A stretch of DNA of 64,000 nt from Candidatus Kuenenia stuttgartensis (GTDB taxonomy: Bacteria; Gemmatimonadota; Gemmatimonadetes; Gemmatimonadales; Gemmatimonadaceae). A program made the position numbers and the translations under genes. The notes under the pieces are model-generated. The model saw only the letters and a list, made by a program, of their open reading frames with translations, was not told the origin of the DNA and made no database searches. Positions 1-9,276 of the stretch are shown one piece after another; position 1 is the first letter of the stretch; each line of letters opens with the position of its first letter. Where the stretch lies: NCBI GenBank assembly GCA_943330235.2, contig CALQGY020000002.1, positions 1 to 64,000 of the forward strand, in the 5' to 3' direction.

Positions 1-1007
1 GGCTCGCCGTCCGGTGTCTCCAGCACGAACCCGGCATCTTCAATCATCCGCAGATCATCGCGCGCCGTCTGTCCCTGCGTGGTCAGGTAATCACCCACGA
101 AGATGGAATTGGCCGGATAGAGCCCCATCACCTGCATGCTGCGCAGATGCACTTCGCGGCCGCCGCTCACCCGAATCTCCTGCGTGGGCAACAGGAAGCG
201 ATACAGCGAGAGAATGCGCAGGCACCGGCGCGGGTCCAGCGCGCGCACACCGGCCATCGGCGTGCCTTCCACGGGAATGAGGAAGTTGACCGGGACACTC
301 TTCACCTCAAGCGCCCGCAGCGACAACGCCAGATCGATCACGTCATCATCGCTCTCGCCCATGCCCAGAATACCCCCGCTGCACGTCTTCATGCCCGCGT
401 CGCGCACCGCCTGCACCGTATCCACGCGATCTTCGAACGTATGCGACGACACTACTTCGGGCGTGAAGTTCGCCGACGTGTTCAGGTTGTGATTGATGGT
501 CTCGACGCCGGCCGCCTTGAGCCGCTGCACCTGCTCGGCGTTCAACAGCCCCAGACACGCGCAAATCTTGAGGTCATGCTTCTCGCGCACCGCGCGCACG
601 GCATCCAGCACCTTGCCGAACACGGTCTCGCCGGGCGTGCGTCCGGAAATCACCATGCACAGCGTGCCGGCCTTCAACTGCGCCGCACGGTCGGCGGCCT
701 CCATGATGCGCCCGTGCGCCAGCAGCGGATACTTCTCAATCTCCGCCGTCGAGATCTTCGACTGCGAGCAGTAACCGCAATCCTCGGGGCACAAGCCGCT
801 TTGCGCGTTGAGCAGGAAGTGCAGCCGCACGCGGTTGCCCCACGTCGCGCGGCGCACACGATAGGCCGCGGCCAGCACGTCCAGCAGCGCGTCATCCGGG
901 GCGTTCAGCACCGCATGCGCATCCTCACGCGACAGCACGTCGCCCGCGAGGGCGGTATCGGCAAACCGCTGCCAGTTGGGCGCGGACGTCTCAGGCATTG
1001 AAGGCAT
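1..1007 (-). CDS. bioB: Biotin synthase (radical SAM), partial at window start
   Basis: Hand translation of the minus strand from ATG at 1007: [29 protein letters not shown]...[17 protein letters not shown] (radical-SAM/BioB CxxDCxYC motif). The frame runs off the window edge, so it is not in the ORF track. Confidence 0.93.
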   Translation of the reverse strand, partial: MPSMPETSAPNWQRFADTALAGDVLSREDAHAVLNAPDDALLDVLAAAYRVRRATWGNRVRLHFLLNAQSGLCPEDCGYCSQSKISTAEIEKYPLLAHGRIMEAADRAAQLKAGTLCMVISGRTPGETVFGKVLDAVRAVREKHDLKICACLGLLNAEQVQRLKAAGVETINHNLNTSANFTPEVVSSHTFEDRVDTVQAVRDAGMKTCSGGILGMGESDDDVIDLALSLRALEVKSVPVNFLIPVEGTPMAGVRALDPRRCLRILSLYRFLLPTQEIRVSGGREVHLRSMQVMGLYPANSIFVGDYLTTQGQTARDDLRMIEDAGFVLETPDGE

Positions 1008-1019
1008 AACGGGAGTATC

Positions 1020-1799
1020 TCAGGCGGTGATCGATGGAGAGAACAGACCGGCAGGCACGCCGGAGGACAGGACAGCACGGTGATCCAGCAGGATCGCATC
1101 GAATCCGCTCCCCTGCGCGGCGGACGCCAGCGTATCGGCGTCATCAATGCGGTCCACCCACGGGAAACGATAACGGGGAATCTGGGGCAGCAGCGTCGCC
1201 AGCGCCTCGAAGTTGGTCACTTCCGCCAGACCAGGCTCGCCATCAGCGCCATCCGAAAGAATCACGGCGCGTACAGGCACCCGCGCGGACTGGGCCGCGC
1301 GCACGGTGAGCAGCACGTGATTGAGCACGCCGAGTCGATTGCCCGCCACGATGATCAGCGGGCAGCGCCAGCGGGCGAAGAGATCGAGAAACGAGAAGGT
1401 CGGCGTGATGGGGACCAACAGCCCCCCGGCCCCTTCCACCAGCAGCAGATCGCGATCCGTCGCGAGCGTGCGGCAGGCGTGATCAAGCACGTCCAGATCG
1501 ATGGTTACGCCCGCGCGCTGTGCCGCGACCATCGGGGCCAGCGGCTCTTCCAACACGTACGGACGCATCAGGGATAACGCGTCCCCGCCGCCACACGCCC
1601 ACTGCAGCCGGTGCGCGTCCGAGGGGGGCAGCGCGTTGGGGACGCCGCGTGCATCAATCCCGCTCTCCACCGGCTTCATCGCCGCGACACGTATCCCCAA
1701 CTGGCGCGCACGCACGGCCAGCGCGCACGCGACCACCGTCTTCCCAATGCCGGTGTCGGTGCCCGTGATGCCATACCGCGGCACGGTGAGGTCGTGCAT
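1020..1799 (-). CDS. bioD: Dethiobiotin synthase
   Basis: ITGTDTGIGKTVVACAL P-loop and LLVEGAGGLLVP; sits between bioA and bioB. Confidence 0.95.
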   Translation of the reverse strand: MHDLTVPRYGITGTDTGIGKTVVACALAVRARQLGIRVAAMKPVESGIDARGVPNALPPSDAHRLQWACGGGDALSLMRPYVLEEPLAPMVAAQRAGVTIDLDVLDHACRTLATDRDLLLVEGAGGLLVPITPTFSFLDLFARWRCPLIIVAGNRLGVLNHVLLTVRAAQSARVPVRAVILSDGADGEPGLAEVTNFEALATLLPQIPRYRFPWVDRIDDADTLASAAQGSGFDAILLDHRAVLSSGVPAGLFSPSITA

Positions 1800-3262
1800 C
1801 AGCGCGCGGCGCCCGCGAACGGGTCCGTGGTGGCGCGTGCGCCATCGATGAAGTCGTGCAACACCGAATACACCCGCGCGAGCTCGTCGTCCGTCGTGCA
1901 GTAGGGAGGCAGGCAGTACGCCACCGGTCCCAACGGGCGCAGCAACACGCCCTGCTGCAGCGCGTACGCCGACAGGTCACGCCCCACCTCGCTCAGGTAC
2001 CCCGCGGGAGCGTTCAGCTCGACGGCCGCCACGGTGCCGATCTGGCGAATGGCACGAACGCCCGGCAATCCACGGAACGTCTCGAGGTGACGCGCCTGCG
2101 CTACCTCCAACCGAATGCGCTCGTCCTCGCTCTCTTCGTCCAACAGCTCCAACGACGCGAGCGCTGCCGCACAGGCAATGGGGTTGGCCGTAAAGGAATG
2201 TCCGTGGAAGAACGTCTTGGTGCGATCCGTACTCCGAAACGCATCGAAGATCTCTTCGGTCGCGGCGGTCGCGCCAAGCGGGAGCATGCCACCCGTCAGC
2301 CCCTTCGACATGCACAGCAGATCGGGGGAGACTTCGGCGCGGTCGCACGCAAAGAGCGGCCCCGTCCGACCAAAGCCCGTCAGCACTTCATCCGCGATCA
2401 GATGCACGCCCGCGTCGCGCGTGCGCTCACGTAAGGCCCGCAACACGCGCTCGTCCCACACCCGCATGCCACCGGCCCCCAGCAGCAGCGGTTCCACAAT
2501 CACCGCTGCCAGCTCGGCGCCGCGTGCGGCGATGAGCGCGTCGAGGGCCGCGACCGTGTCGCCCTCTGACGGGTCGGGCAACCGTGCGACTTCAAAGAGC
2601 ATCGCGTCATACGGCTGTGAAAACACGCTGCGTGCACCGGCCGCCATCGCGCCGAACGTGTCGCCGTGATACGCGTGCTCCAGGGCCGCGACCAAACGAC
2701 GCGGCGTGCCGCGATTGGCGAATGACTGCAGCGACATTTTGATGGCTGCTTCCACCGCCGTGGACCCGTTGTCGCTGAAGAACACGCGCGTCAACCCGCG
2801 CGGCAGGCGCGACACCAGTTCCGCCGCCAGCGCGGTGGCCGGTTCGTGCGTGAATCCGGCGAAAATCACTTGGTCGAGCGTCGCGGCCTGCGCCGCGATC
2901 GCCGCCACGATTTCCGGACGGCAATGCCCATGCGTGGTCACCCACCACGACGAAATCGCGTCGAGAATGGGCCGCCCCTGCGCGTCGTAAATCCACGCCC
3001 CTTCCGCGCGCGTGACGTGCACGGGAATCGGCGCCTGCATGTGTTGGGTGTACGGATGCCAGACATGCGCGGCATCGTGCAGCAGCACCGGGTCGGGCGA
3101 GAGCCCGAGCGCGGCTCCGTCCTCACCCTGGGCCTCGTCCACGTCGGCCTCATCACCATCGGCCTCAACATCCTGATCCGTTTCATTGTCCAGCTGATGC
3201 TCGAAGCTGGCGTACTCGTCGTCGTAGTCGTCGTGCGAAGTCATAGGCCGTTCATCATCCAC
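1799..3262 (-). CDS. bioA: Adenosylmethionine-8-amino-7-oxononanoate aminotransferase, acidic N-terminal extension
   Basis: VWHPYTQHM, ISSWWVTTHGH, DEVLTGFGRTG, KGLTGG class-III aminotransferase motifs. Confidence 0.95.
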   Translation of the reverse strand: MDDERPMTSHDDYDDEYASFEHQLDNETDQDVEADGDEADVDEAQGEDGAALGLSPDPVLLHDAAHVWHPYTQHMQAPIPVHVTRAEGAWIYDAQGRPILDAISSWWVTTHGHCRPEIVAAIAAQAATLDQVIFAGFTHEPATALAAELVSRLPRGLTRVFFSDNGSTAVEAAIKMSLQSFANRGTPRRLVAALEHAYHGDTFGAMAAGARSVFSQPYDAMLFEVARLPDPSEGDTVAALDALIAARGAELAAVIVEPLLLGAGGMRVWDERVLRALRERTRDAGVHLIADEVLTGFGRTGPLFACDRAEVSPDLLCMSKGLTGGMLPLGATAATEEIFDAFRSTDRTKTFFHGHSFTANPIACAAALASLELLDEESEDERIRLEVAQARHLETFRGLPGVRAIRQIGTVAAVELNAPAGYLSEVGRDLSAYALQQGVLLRPLGPVAYCLPPYCTTDDELARVYSVLHDFIDGARATTDPFAGAAR

Positions 3263-4538
3263 CGACGCCGCGCAGCACGTCGATCAGGTTGGCCGCCAGG
3301 GCATCCACGAGTTCCGGTGGATGCATGGCAGAGAGGGAAACGCGGAGTCGTGACGTGCCCGGGGGCACGGTCGGTGGGCGCACGCCCCCGACGAGAAAGC
3401 CGCGTCGGCGCATGTCGGCGACCACGGCCATCGTACGCAGGGGATCGCCAATCATCAGCGGGACGATATGTCCATCGACGGTGCCGGGCACATGGTGCCC
3501 CGCCTCGCGGAGTCGCGTACGGAGCTGGCGGGCCCGCTGACGTACCGCGTCGCGGCGCCAGGGTTCCACCTGCGCGATGCGCAACGCTTCCAACGAGGCC
3601 GCCGCAAGCGCTGGCGGGGAGCCGGTGGTGAATACAAACGCCCGCGCGCGACTCGTCAGGAATTCAATGAGCGGCAACGAGCCGGCCACCCACGCGCCGG
3701 ACGTGCCAAGCGCTTTGCCAAGGGTGCCCATGACCACATCGATCTGCCCGGTCATCCCCTGCTGCTCAATGGTGCCGCCGCCGCTCGCACCGAGCACTCC
3801 GGTTCCGTGGGCGTCGTCAACGTACGTCCACGCCCCGTACTGCCGCGCTAATGGGACGAGCCCATCCAGCGGAAAGACATCGCCGTCCATCGAGAAGACG
3901 CCTTCCACCACAATCAACGCCCGACGGAACTGATGGCGGTCGGCCTCCAGCATCGCCGCCAGTGCCGCGAGGTCGTTGTGCGGAAACACCCGCAGCGTGG
4001 CCTTCGACAGGCGGCACCCATCAATCAACGATGCGTGATTCAGCGCGTCGGAGTAGACCACGTCATCGGGGCCCACCAGCGCGGGAATCACGCCGATGTT
4101 GGCCATGTATCCCGAAGGGAAGAGCAGGGCATGCTCGCATCCCTTGAAGCGCGCGAGCGCGCGCTCCAGCGCCTCATGCACGGGATGATTCCCCGAGATG
4201 AGGCGGGCCGCCCCCGCGCCGGTGCCTTCGGTTTGTAAGACGGCCATGGCGGCCCGCGCCACGCGCGGATCGGCGGCCAGCCCGAGGTAGTCGTTGGAGG
4301 CGAAGTCGGCCACGCGCTCGCCGTGCACCAGCACGGAGCCCGCGTGCCGCTGCTGCACCGCGCGCATCGTGCGCCGCAGCCCCGCCGCGTCGAGCGCCTG
4401 CACTTCTTCGTCCAGAACGTCATTCATCGCGCGCCGCACCGGCGCGTGGAACGGCGCGTGGGACGGCGCGTGGGACGGCGCGTGTGACGGCGCGTGTGAC
4501 GGCGTGGGCGAAGGCGCCGACGGGTCGTGCATGCTCAC
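3255..4538 (-). CDS. bioF: 8-amino-7-oxononanoate synthase
   Basis: FASNDYLGLA, YVDDAHGTGVLG, MGTLGKALGTSGAWVAG; repetitive PSHA N-terminus. Confidence 0.94.
   Translation of the reverse strand: MSMHDPSAPSPTPSHAPSHAPSHAPSHAPFHAPVRRAMNDVLDEEVQALDAAGLRRTMRAVQQRHAGSVLVHGERVADFASNDYLGLAADPRVARAAMAVLQTEGTGAGAARLISGNHPVHEALERALARFKGCEHALLFPSGYMANIGVIPALVGPDDVVYSDALNHASLIDGCRLSKATLRVFPHNDLAALAAMLEADRHQFRRALIVVEGVFSMDGDVFPLDGLVPLARQYGAWTYVDDAHGTGVLGASGGGTIEQQGMTGQIDVVMGTLGKALGTSGAWVAGSLPLIEFLTSRARAFVFTTGSPPALAAASLEALRIAQVEPWRRDAVRQRARQLRTRLREAGHHVPGTVDGHIVPLMIGDPLRTMAVVADMRRRGFLVGGVRPPTVPPGTSRLRVSLSAMHPPELVDALAANLIDVLRGVGG
4441..4500. repeat. 12-bp tandem repeat (5 units, ggcgcgtgggac-like) in the bioF 5' coding region
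   Basis: Direct reading; encodes PSHA/PFHA repeats. Confidence 0.9.
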
Positions 4539-4885
4539 TGCACCACGACCGTGAGGCGCTTGCTGGTCGCGTGCGCCGAGCAGAACCCGCCGAAGGTGCC
4601 GGGCGGCACCACGTAGTCCATCTGTGAGGCCGGCTTCACCGTGAACATCGCGAGCACATGTTGCACAGTGTCCTGATTGACCACGCGCACCGACCGGCGC
4701 GCACCCGCGCCGCCAACGAACACGGTATCGCCCAGCGGGTGGCGCAGACCGAAATGATTAATCACCGTGGCGATCCCCCCGCGTGCGACGCGGATCTCCA
4801 CGTCGGGGCGCGGCCATCCCATCCACAGCACGGCGCCGGCAACCAGCAGCAGGGCCAGCAGCCGAGTCACCGCGGCGGCGGTCAT
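4535..4885 (-). CDS. Small secreted/membrane cupredoxin-like protein
   Basis: N-terminal hydrophobic segment; VQHVLAMF...FGGFCSAHATSKRLTVVV resembles a cupredoxin C-x-x-H end. Confidence 0.6.
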   Translation of the reverse strand: MTAAAVTRLLALLLVAGAVLWMGWPRPDVEIRVARGGIATVINHFGLRHPLGDTVFVGGAGARRSVRVVNQDTVQHVLAMFTVKPASQMDYVVPPGTFGGFCSAHATSKRLTVVVQ

Positions 4886-5367
4886 AGGGTGCGCACGCGC
4901 GCCACGGCTCGCACGGTTCGGCCGTCTCCCAGCATGAGCGTGACCAGCACCGAGTCACGCCCCTCGACGGCGCGCGTCAGGTCGGGCAGCATGATGTGAA
5001 GTCCACCGGGGGCCATGACGAGTGTGCTGTCGCGGGCAATGCGCACGCTCGCACGCGGGTTCATATGCACCATGCCGTCGTGCTCGGAGCTCTCGTGCAA
5101 CGCCGCTGCGGGAGACTCGGGCGCGGTCACGGCGGTGATCACGACATCCGCGGTATCCGTGTTCGTGAGACGCAGATACACACCGCCGGTGGCTCCCGAA
5201 TCCGCTCGGCGCGCCCACGCGTCATCCACGCGCAGCGGCCCGGCCGTGGACGGGGCGCCACGTTTGCCGCACGCGGTCACGCACACCACGGCGAATGACA
5301 CCGAGAGGGCCAGCGCACGCGCCATCGAGGACGTGCGACGTGTGAGGTGTGCTGAGCGTTTCATCAT
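4882..5367 (-). CDS. Copper chaperone PCu(A)C family protein
   Basis: H..M...H.M pattern in LHESSEHDGMVHMNP...GGLHIMLPDLTR. Confidence 0.88.
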   Translation of the reverse strand: MMKRSAHLTRRTSSMARALALSVSFAVVCVTACGKRGAPSTAGPLRVDDAWARRADSGATGGVYLRLTNTDTADVVITAVTAPESPAAALHESSEHDGMVHMNPRASVRIARDSTLVMAPGGLHIMLPDLTRAVEGRDSVLVTLMLGDGRTVRAVARVRTL

Positions 5368-5993
5368 CAGCGGAGCGTGGCAAGATCGGCCGCGAGCGCT
5401 TCCCAGCCGATGCCCAGCGGGTACATCGCCACAATGCGCCCGCGGTCGTCGAGGAGGAACGTCTGTGCGGCATGCGCAACGGAATAATGCGTCGAGTCTA
5501 CGATGCCTTCGCGCGCCGCACTCGCCCCAAAGGCCGCCAAAATGCCGGCGGTGGTGGCCGAGTCGCCGGAGAGCCCCGTGAACGCCGCGTCAAACTGCGT
5601 CGCGTAGCGCTCGGCGATGGCCGGCGTGTCCCGCGCCGGATCTACCGATACGAAGACGAAGCGGACGGCGGCGGCGTCTGCGCCCAGCTTGGTCTTAGCG
5701 CGCTTCCAGTCGGAGAGCGTCGTCGGGCACACGTCAGGGCAGTGCGTGTAGCCGAAGAACAGCACGGTCAGTCGGCCAGATTCCGGTGCCGTGGTAAACG
5801 TCGCGCCCGACGCGCGGGTGAACGTGAACGCGGCCACCTCACGGGGCGGATCCACCATCACGCCATGCAACTGCGGCGTGCCCGTGCAGGCCGCGAAGAG
5901 CGCCGCGCCCGTTACCGCGAATGCCATGGCGCGCGCCAATGCGGACGCCGTGATCCGCGCACCAAAACGCCGAGGTGCCGCGACCGGGTGCAT
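5367..5993 (-). CDS. SCO1/SenC family copper chaperone
   Basis: FFGYTHCPDVCPTTL CxxxC motif; likely start MHPVAAPRRF (ATG at 5993), internal to ORF 5367..6269. Confidence 0.9.
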   Translation of the reverse strand: MHPVAAPRRFGARITASALARAMAFAVTGAALFAACTGTPQLHGVMVDPPREVAAFTFTRASGATFTTAPESGRLTVLFFGYTHCPDVCPTTLSDWKRAKTKLGADAAAVRFVFVSVDPARDTPAIAERYATQFDAAFTGLSGDSATTAGILAAFGASAAREGIVDSTHYSVAHAAQTFLLDDRGRIVAMYPLGIGWEALAADLATLR

Positions 5994-6003
5994 CAGGGTG
6001 CCG

Positions 6004-6381
6004 TCATGCGGTGGTCGCGCAGCGCGCGCATTGTCCGTAGAGCACGATCTCATGGGACTCCAACTGAAAGCCTGGGGGAGCGAGCGCGGCGAAATCGCCG
6101 GGACATCCCTCGATCTCAAACACCCGCGTGCACGTGCGGCAGCGGAAATGGTGGTGATGCCCTGCGCCGGCACGCTCATAGCGCGGCGCCTCGCCCGGGA
6201 GTTCCACCGGTACCAGCCACCCGGTGTCCACGAGCGAATTGATGGCGCGATAGACCGTCGCGATGCCAAGCCCCGTCACCTGCGCACGCCCCGCCTCCAG
6301 CACTTCGAAAGGGCCCAGCGGACGCGGGGTACCTTCGAAGACTTGGCGAATCGCATCGCGCTGACGAGTCTTGCGTTCCAT
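6004..6381 (-). CDS. Fur-family metalloregulator
   Basis: TRQRDAIRQVFEG...GIATVYRAINSLVDTGWL...HHHHFRCRTC...GQCARC. Confidence 0.92.
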   Translation of the reverse strand: MERKTRQRDAIRQVFEGTPRPLGPFEVLEAGRAQVTGLGIATVYRAINSLVDTGWLVPVELPGEAPRYERAGAGHHHHFRCRTCTRVFEIEGCPGDFAALAPPGFQLESHEIVLYGQCARCATTA

Positions 6382-6443
6382 CTCCGCAATATGGCCGCGT
6401 CGACAGTGGCGTGCAGGCCTCGCGGCCGGTTTGATTTCGCAAC

Positions 6444-7094
6444 ATGTCCCTCGTCCGCACCGACCCGCTGCAGGCGCTCCGCACGCGTCGCCAATGGCTC
6501 CAGTTCGCCGCGTTGGCGATCATCGCGGTCGTGGTGGCCCATGGGCTCGATGAGACCGCGTGGCGGCAGCTGCGCGATGCGCGCATTTACGAGAAAGATT
6601 GGGGGCGCCTCCTCCGGCTGATCGGGTTCCTCCCCACGTGGCTGATCATCGCGACGGCGCTTTGGCTGCACGACCGCCCCGCGACGGGATGGGGGTGGCG
6701 CGGCGGGCTGGCCCTGCTGTCGCCCACCGTGGGCGGTGCCCTGGCCGAAGTGCTGAAGATGCTGGTCCGACGCGTCCGGCCGGTGCCCGAGCAGTTCGTC
6801 TACGCCTTCCGTCCGTTCGCCGATCATCCGTTCTCCACTGGTGGACTGGGGATGCCCAGTAGTCACACCATGGTAGCGTTCGCGGGGGCGGCCGCGATGG
6901 CGCGCCTCTTCCCGCGCGCCTGGTGGCTGTGGTATCTGCTGGCCGTCGGTTGCGCCGCCACGCGCGTGCTGGCGCTGGCGCATTTTCTCAGCGACACGGT
7001 GGCCGCGGCCTTTCTGGGGTATGCGGTGGGAGTCCTCCTCGCACGCGCGGGCGGCTTCGGGCGGGCGCTTTCTACCATTTCGCCGCGTGACTAG
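6444..7094 (+). CDS. PAP2-superfamily phosphatase
   Basis: KMLVRRVRP...PSSHTMVAFAGAAA...RVLALAHFLSDTVAAAFLG. Confidence 0.88.
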   Translation: MSLVRTDPLQALRTRRQWLQFAALAIIAVVVAHGLDETAWRQLRDARIYEKDWGRLLRLIGFLPTWLIIATALWLHDRPATGWGWRGGLALLSPTVGGALAEVLKMLVRRVRPVPEQFVYAFRPFADHPFSTGGLGMPSSHTMVAFAGAAAMARLFPRAWWLWYLLAVGCAATRVLALAHFLSDTVAAAFLGYAVGVLLARAGGFGRALSTISPRD

Positions 7095-7144
7095 CTTCTG
7101 CGCAGTACGGGGCCCTGTCGCCCGAGCGCCCTCGACCGTCTACG

Positions 7145-7369
7145 GTGGGAAGATTGACGATGCACCGACCGACCGCGCCCGGCCGTGACCGCGCGCCCAC
7201 CCCGCCCACGGCTGAGTCGCCATGCATCAAGATCTGCCAGCTGGATCTGGAGAACCGATGCCGCGGCTGCGGTCGCACGCTCGAGGAAATCCGCGACTGG
7301 CGTGATATGAGCACCGCGCAGCGCATCGCCGTCAATCAGCGACTCGGGTTCGTGTCACACGAGCGCTAG
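7145..7369 (+). CDS. DUF1289-type Cys-rich protein
   Basis: SPCIKICQLDLENRCRGCGRTLEEIRDW. Confidence 0.85.
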   Translation: MGRLTMHRPTAPGRDRAPTPPTAESPCIKICQLDLENRCRGCGRTLEEIRDWRDMSTAQRIAVNQRLGFVSHER

Positions 7370-7439
7370 TCGTCCGGTCGTCCGCTGTTCGCCCGCCTCT
7401 CGTCTGCTGTTCCGCGTCACCTTCTTCTGGGAGCCTCCG

Positions 7440-7871
7440 ATGCCCGCAGTGCGTTCAACCCTTCGCGTGACGATCACGGCCGCGGTCTCGGCCCTCGCCA
7501 TCGGATCCATGGCGTCCTCCGCGTCTGCCATGCACGACGTGGCCATGCACGACGTGGCCATGCGGCACCTCAAGTTGGTGCGTTCCTCGCCGGCGGCCGA
7601 TAGCGTCATGGCCACATCCCCCGATGCCATTCGGTTGTGGCTCTCCGAGCCCGCCGAGGCCCCGGTGTCGAAGATCGCGCTCGCGACCGATGCCGGCACG
7701 GCGATCGCGGTCGGTGCAGTAACCCGCGATGCGGCCAAGGATGCGCCGCTGGTGGCCAAGATTACGAAGCCGCTCAGTGCCGGTGGGTACAAGGTCACCT
7801 GGAAGGCGATGTCGAAAGACGGCCACGTGGTGAACGGGACGTTTGGCTTTCGCGTCGGATCCGCGAAGTAG
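7440..7871 (+). CDS. CopC-domain copper resistance protein
   Basis: HLKLVRSSPAADS...YKVTWKAMSKDGHVVNGTFGFRV; signal peptide. Confidence 0.88.
   Translation: MPAVRSTLRVTITAAVSALAIGSMASSASAMHDVAMHDVAMRHLKLVRSSPAADSVMATSPDAIRLWLSEPAEAPVSKIALATDAGTAIAVGAVTRDAAKDAPLVAKITKPLSAGGYKVTWKAMSKDGHVVNGTFGFRVGSAK
7530..7559. repeat. 15-bp tandem duplication (atgcacgacgtggcc x2)
   Basis: Encodes MHDVAMHDVA at the predicted mature N-terminus of CopC. Confidence 0.95.
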
Positions 7872-7874
7872 TCG

Positions 7875-8687
7875 ATGAGTGATGCGATGGCGGTGGCGGC
7901 TCGCGGTGCGTTGTTCGTGGGCGCGCTGGCCGTCATCGGAGAGGTCGGTGCGTCGTGGGTGCACGGTGCGCGCTGGGGCGAGCGACTCGCGCCGGCGTCC
8001 CGCACCACGGTGCTCGCGTCGTGGTGGGTGGCCTCTGTCGCGCTGCTCATGCTCTTTGTGGCACAGTTCCTGGCGCTGGAGCTCGCGCCCTCAGCGGCGG
8101 ACGTCGCGATGCTGGTGCGCCAGACCGCGTGGGGTACCGGCTGGATGCTGCTCACCGCGTGTGTGCTGGTGGGCGCGTTCATGGCGTTTGTCCGCGCGGC
8201 CCTCGTCGTCCGCCTGGCGGCGGTGGTGGCGCTGGCCGTCGCCATGGGGGGACTGGGGCATGCGGCGGCCGATGAGACCGCGCCGTGGCTCGCGCGCGCG
8301 CTCGATGCCGGCCATGTCGTGGCCGTGGGCGCGTGGTTGGGGACCCTGGCTCAGGTAGCGCGCACGCGCTCCGCCGATGCCTGGAGCCGGTTCAGCCGCC
8401 TGGCCACCGTGGCGGCGCCTATCGCGATCGCGACGGGGGTGTGGGCGGCCTGGCGGCGCGTCTCGACGGCGTCGGTGCCGCTCATCCTCGCCAGCGACTA
8501 CGGGCGCCTGTTGGCGCTCAAGACGGCGATCGTCGTCGGCGTCTTGCTCTTGGGGGCATGGCATCGCCGCCAGCTTCGCGCGCGCGGGCTCCCGTCCTCG
8601 GCCGGGATCCGTGCGGAAATCGCTCTGGCCTGCGCGACGTTGCTGGTGACGGCGGTCCTCACCGGCTCCGCCCCGCCGGGGGAGTAG
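7875..8687 (+). CDS. CopD-domain membrane protein
   Basis: Multi-TM; HAAADETAPWLARALDAGHVVAVGAWLGTLAQV; directly follows copC. Confidence 0.87.
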   Translation: MSDAMAVAARGALFVGALAVIGEVGASWVHGARWGERLAPASRTTVLASWWVASVALLMLFVAQFLALELAPSAADVAMLVRQTAWGTGWMLLTACVLVGAFMAFVRAALVVRLAAVVALAVAMGGLGHAAADETAPWLARALDAGHVVAVGAWLGTLAQVARTRSADAWSRFSRLATVAAPIAIATGVWAAWRRVSTASVPLILASDYGRLLALKTAIVVGVLLLGAWHRRQLRARGLPSSAGIRAEIALACATLLVTAVLTGSAPPGE

Positions 8688-8760
8688 TCGTCGAGCGAGC
8701 GCTCGCGTGTGCGCTCGCGCGAGCGCTGGTGCCTGCGCGGTCGTGTGGGTCCTGCCACGG

Positions 8761-8799
8761 AAAAGCCCGCCCATCGAGCGTATCGATGGGCGGGCTTTT
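8761..8799. terminator. Bidirectional intrinsic terminator
   Basis: Perfect 17-bp stem aaaagcccgcccatcga-gcgta-tcgatgggcgggctttt with A/T tracts, between convergent copD and rpmE. Confidence 0.95.
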
Positions 8800-8827
8800 C
8801 GTATCCGGCGTGCCGCCGGAGATTGGC

Positions 8828-9073
8828 TCAGCGGTTGTAGCGCTTCTTGAACTTGTCGACGCGACCCTGCGTGTCGATGAGGCGCTGCGTTCCCGTGTAG
8901 AACGGGTGGGAATCGCTGGTGATTTCGAGCAGGATGAGGGGGTATTCGTTCCCGTCGTCCATCTTGATCTTCTGCTCGCTCGTCATGGTCGAGCGGGTGA
9001 TGACCGTTGCGCCCGTGGACGCATCTTTGAACACCACCGGATGATACGGCGGGTGAATTCCGTCTTTCGCCAT
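8828..9073 (-). CDS. rpmE2: 50S ribosomal protein L31, type B (no Cys zinc ligands)
   Basis: [29 protein letters not shown]...[25 protein letters not shown]; aggagtagcgATG. Confidence 0.95.
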   Translation of the reverse strand: MAKDGIHPPYHPVVFKDASTGATVITRSTMTSEQKIKMDDGNEYPLILLEITSDSHPFYTGTQRLIDTQGRVDKFKKRYNR

Positions 9074-9276
9074 CGCTACTCCTGCATGCGCTCCCATTGC
9101 CGGCGGGGGCGCGTCCTTGGATGTGCTCCGCCGAAGCAGAGCGCTCGTACCGCGCCACGAAGGCGGGCCGAGGATTTAGAGCCTGAATGAATGCCCTGGC
9201 AGGGGGCTCAGGTCAAGGTGCGATGGCGAATGTCTGCGACGGTTCGTGTTACGGACCGCGGGGATGGGGCGATCGC

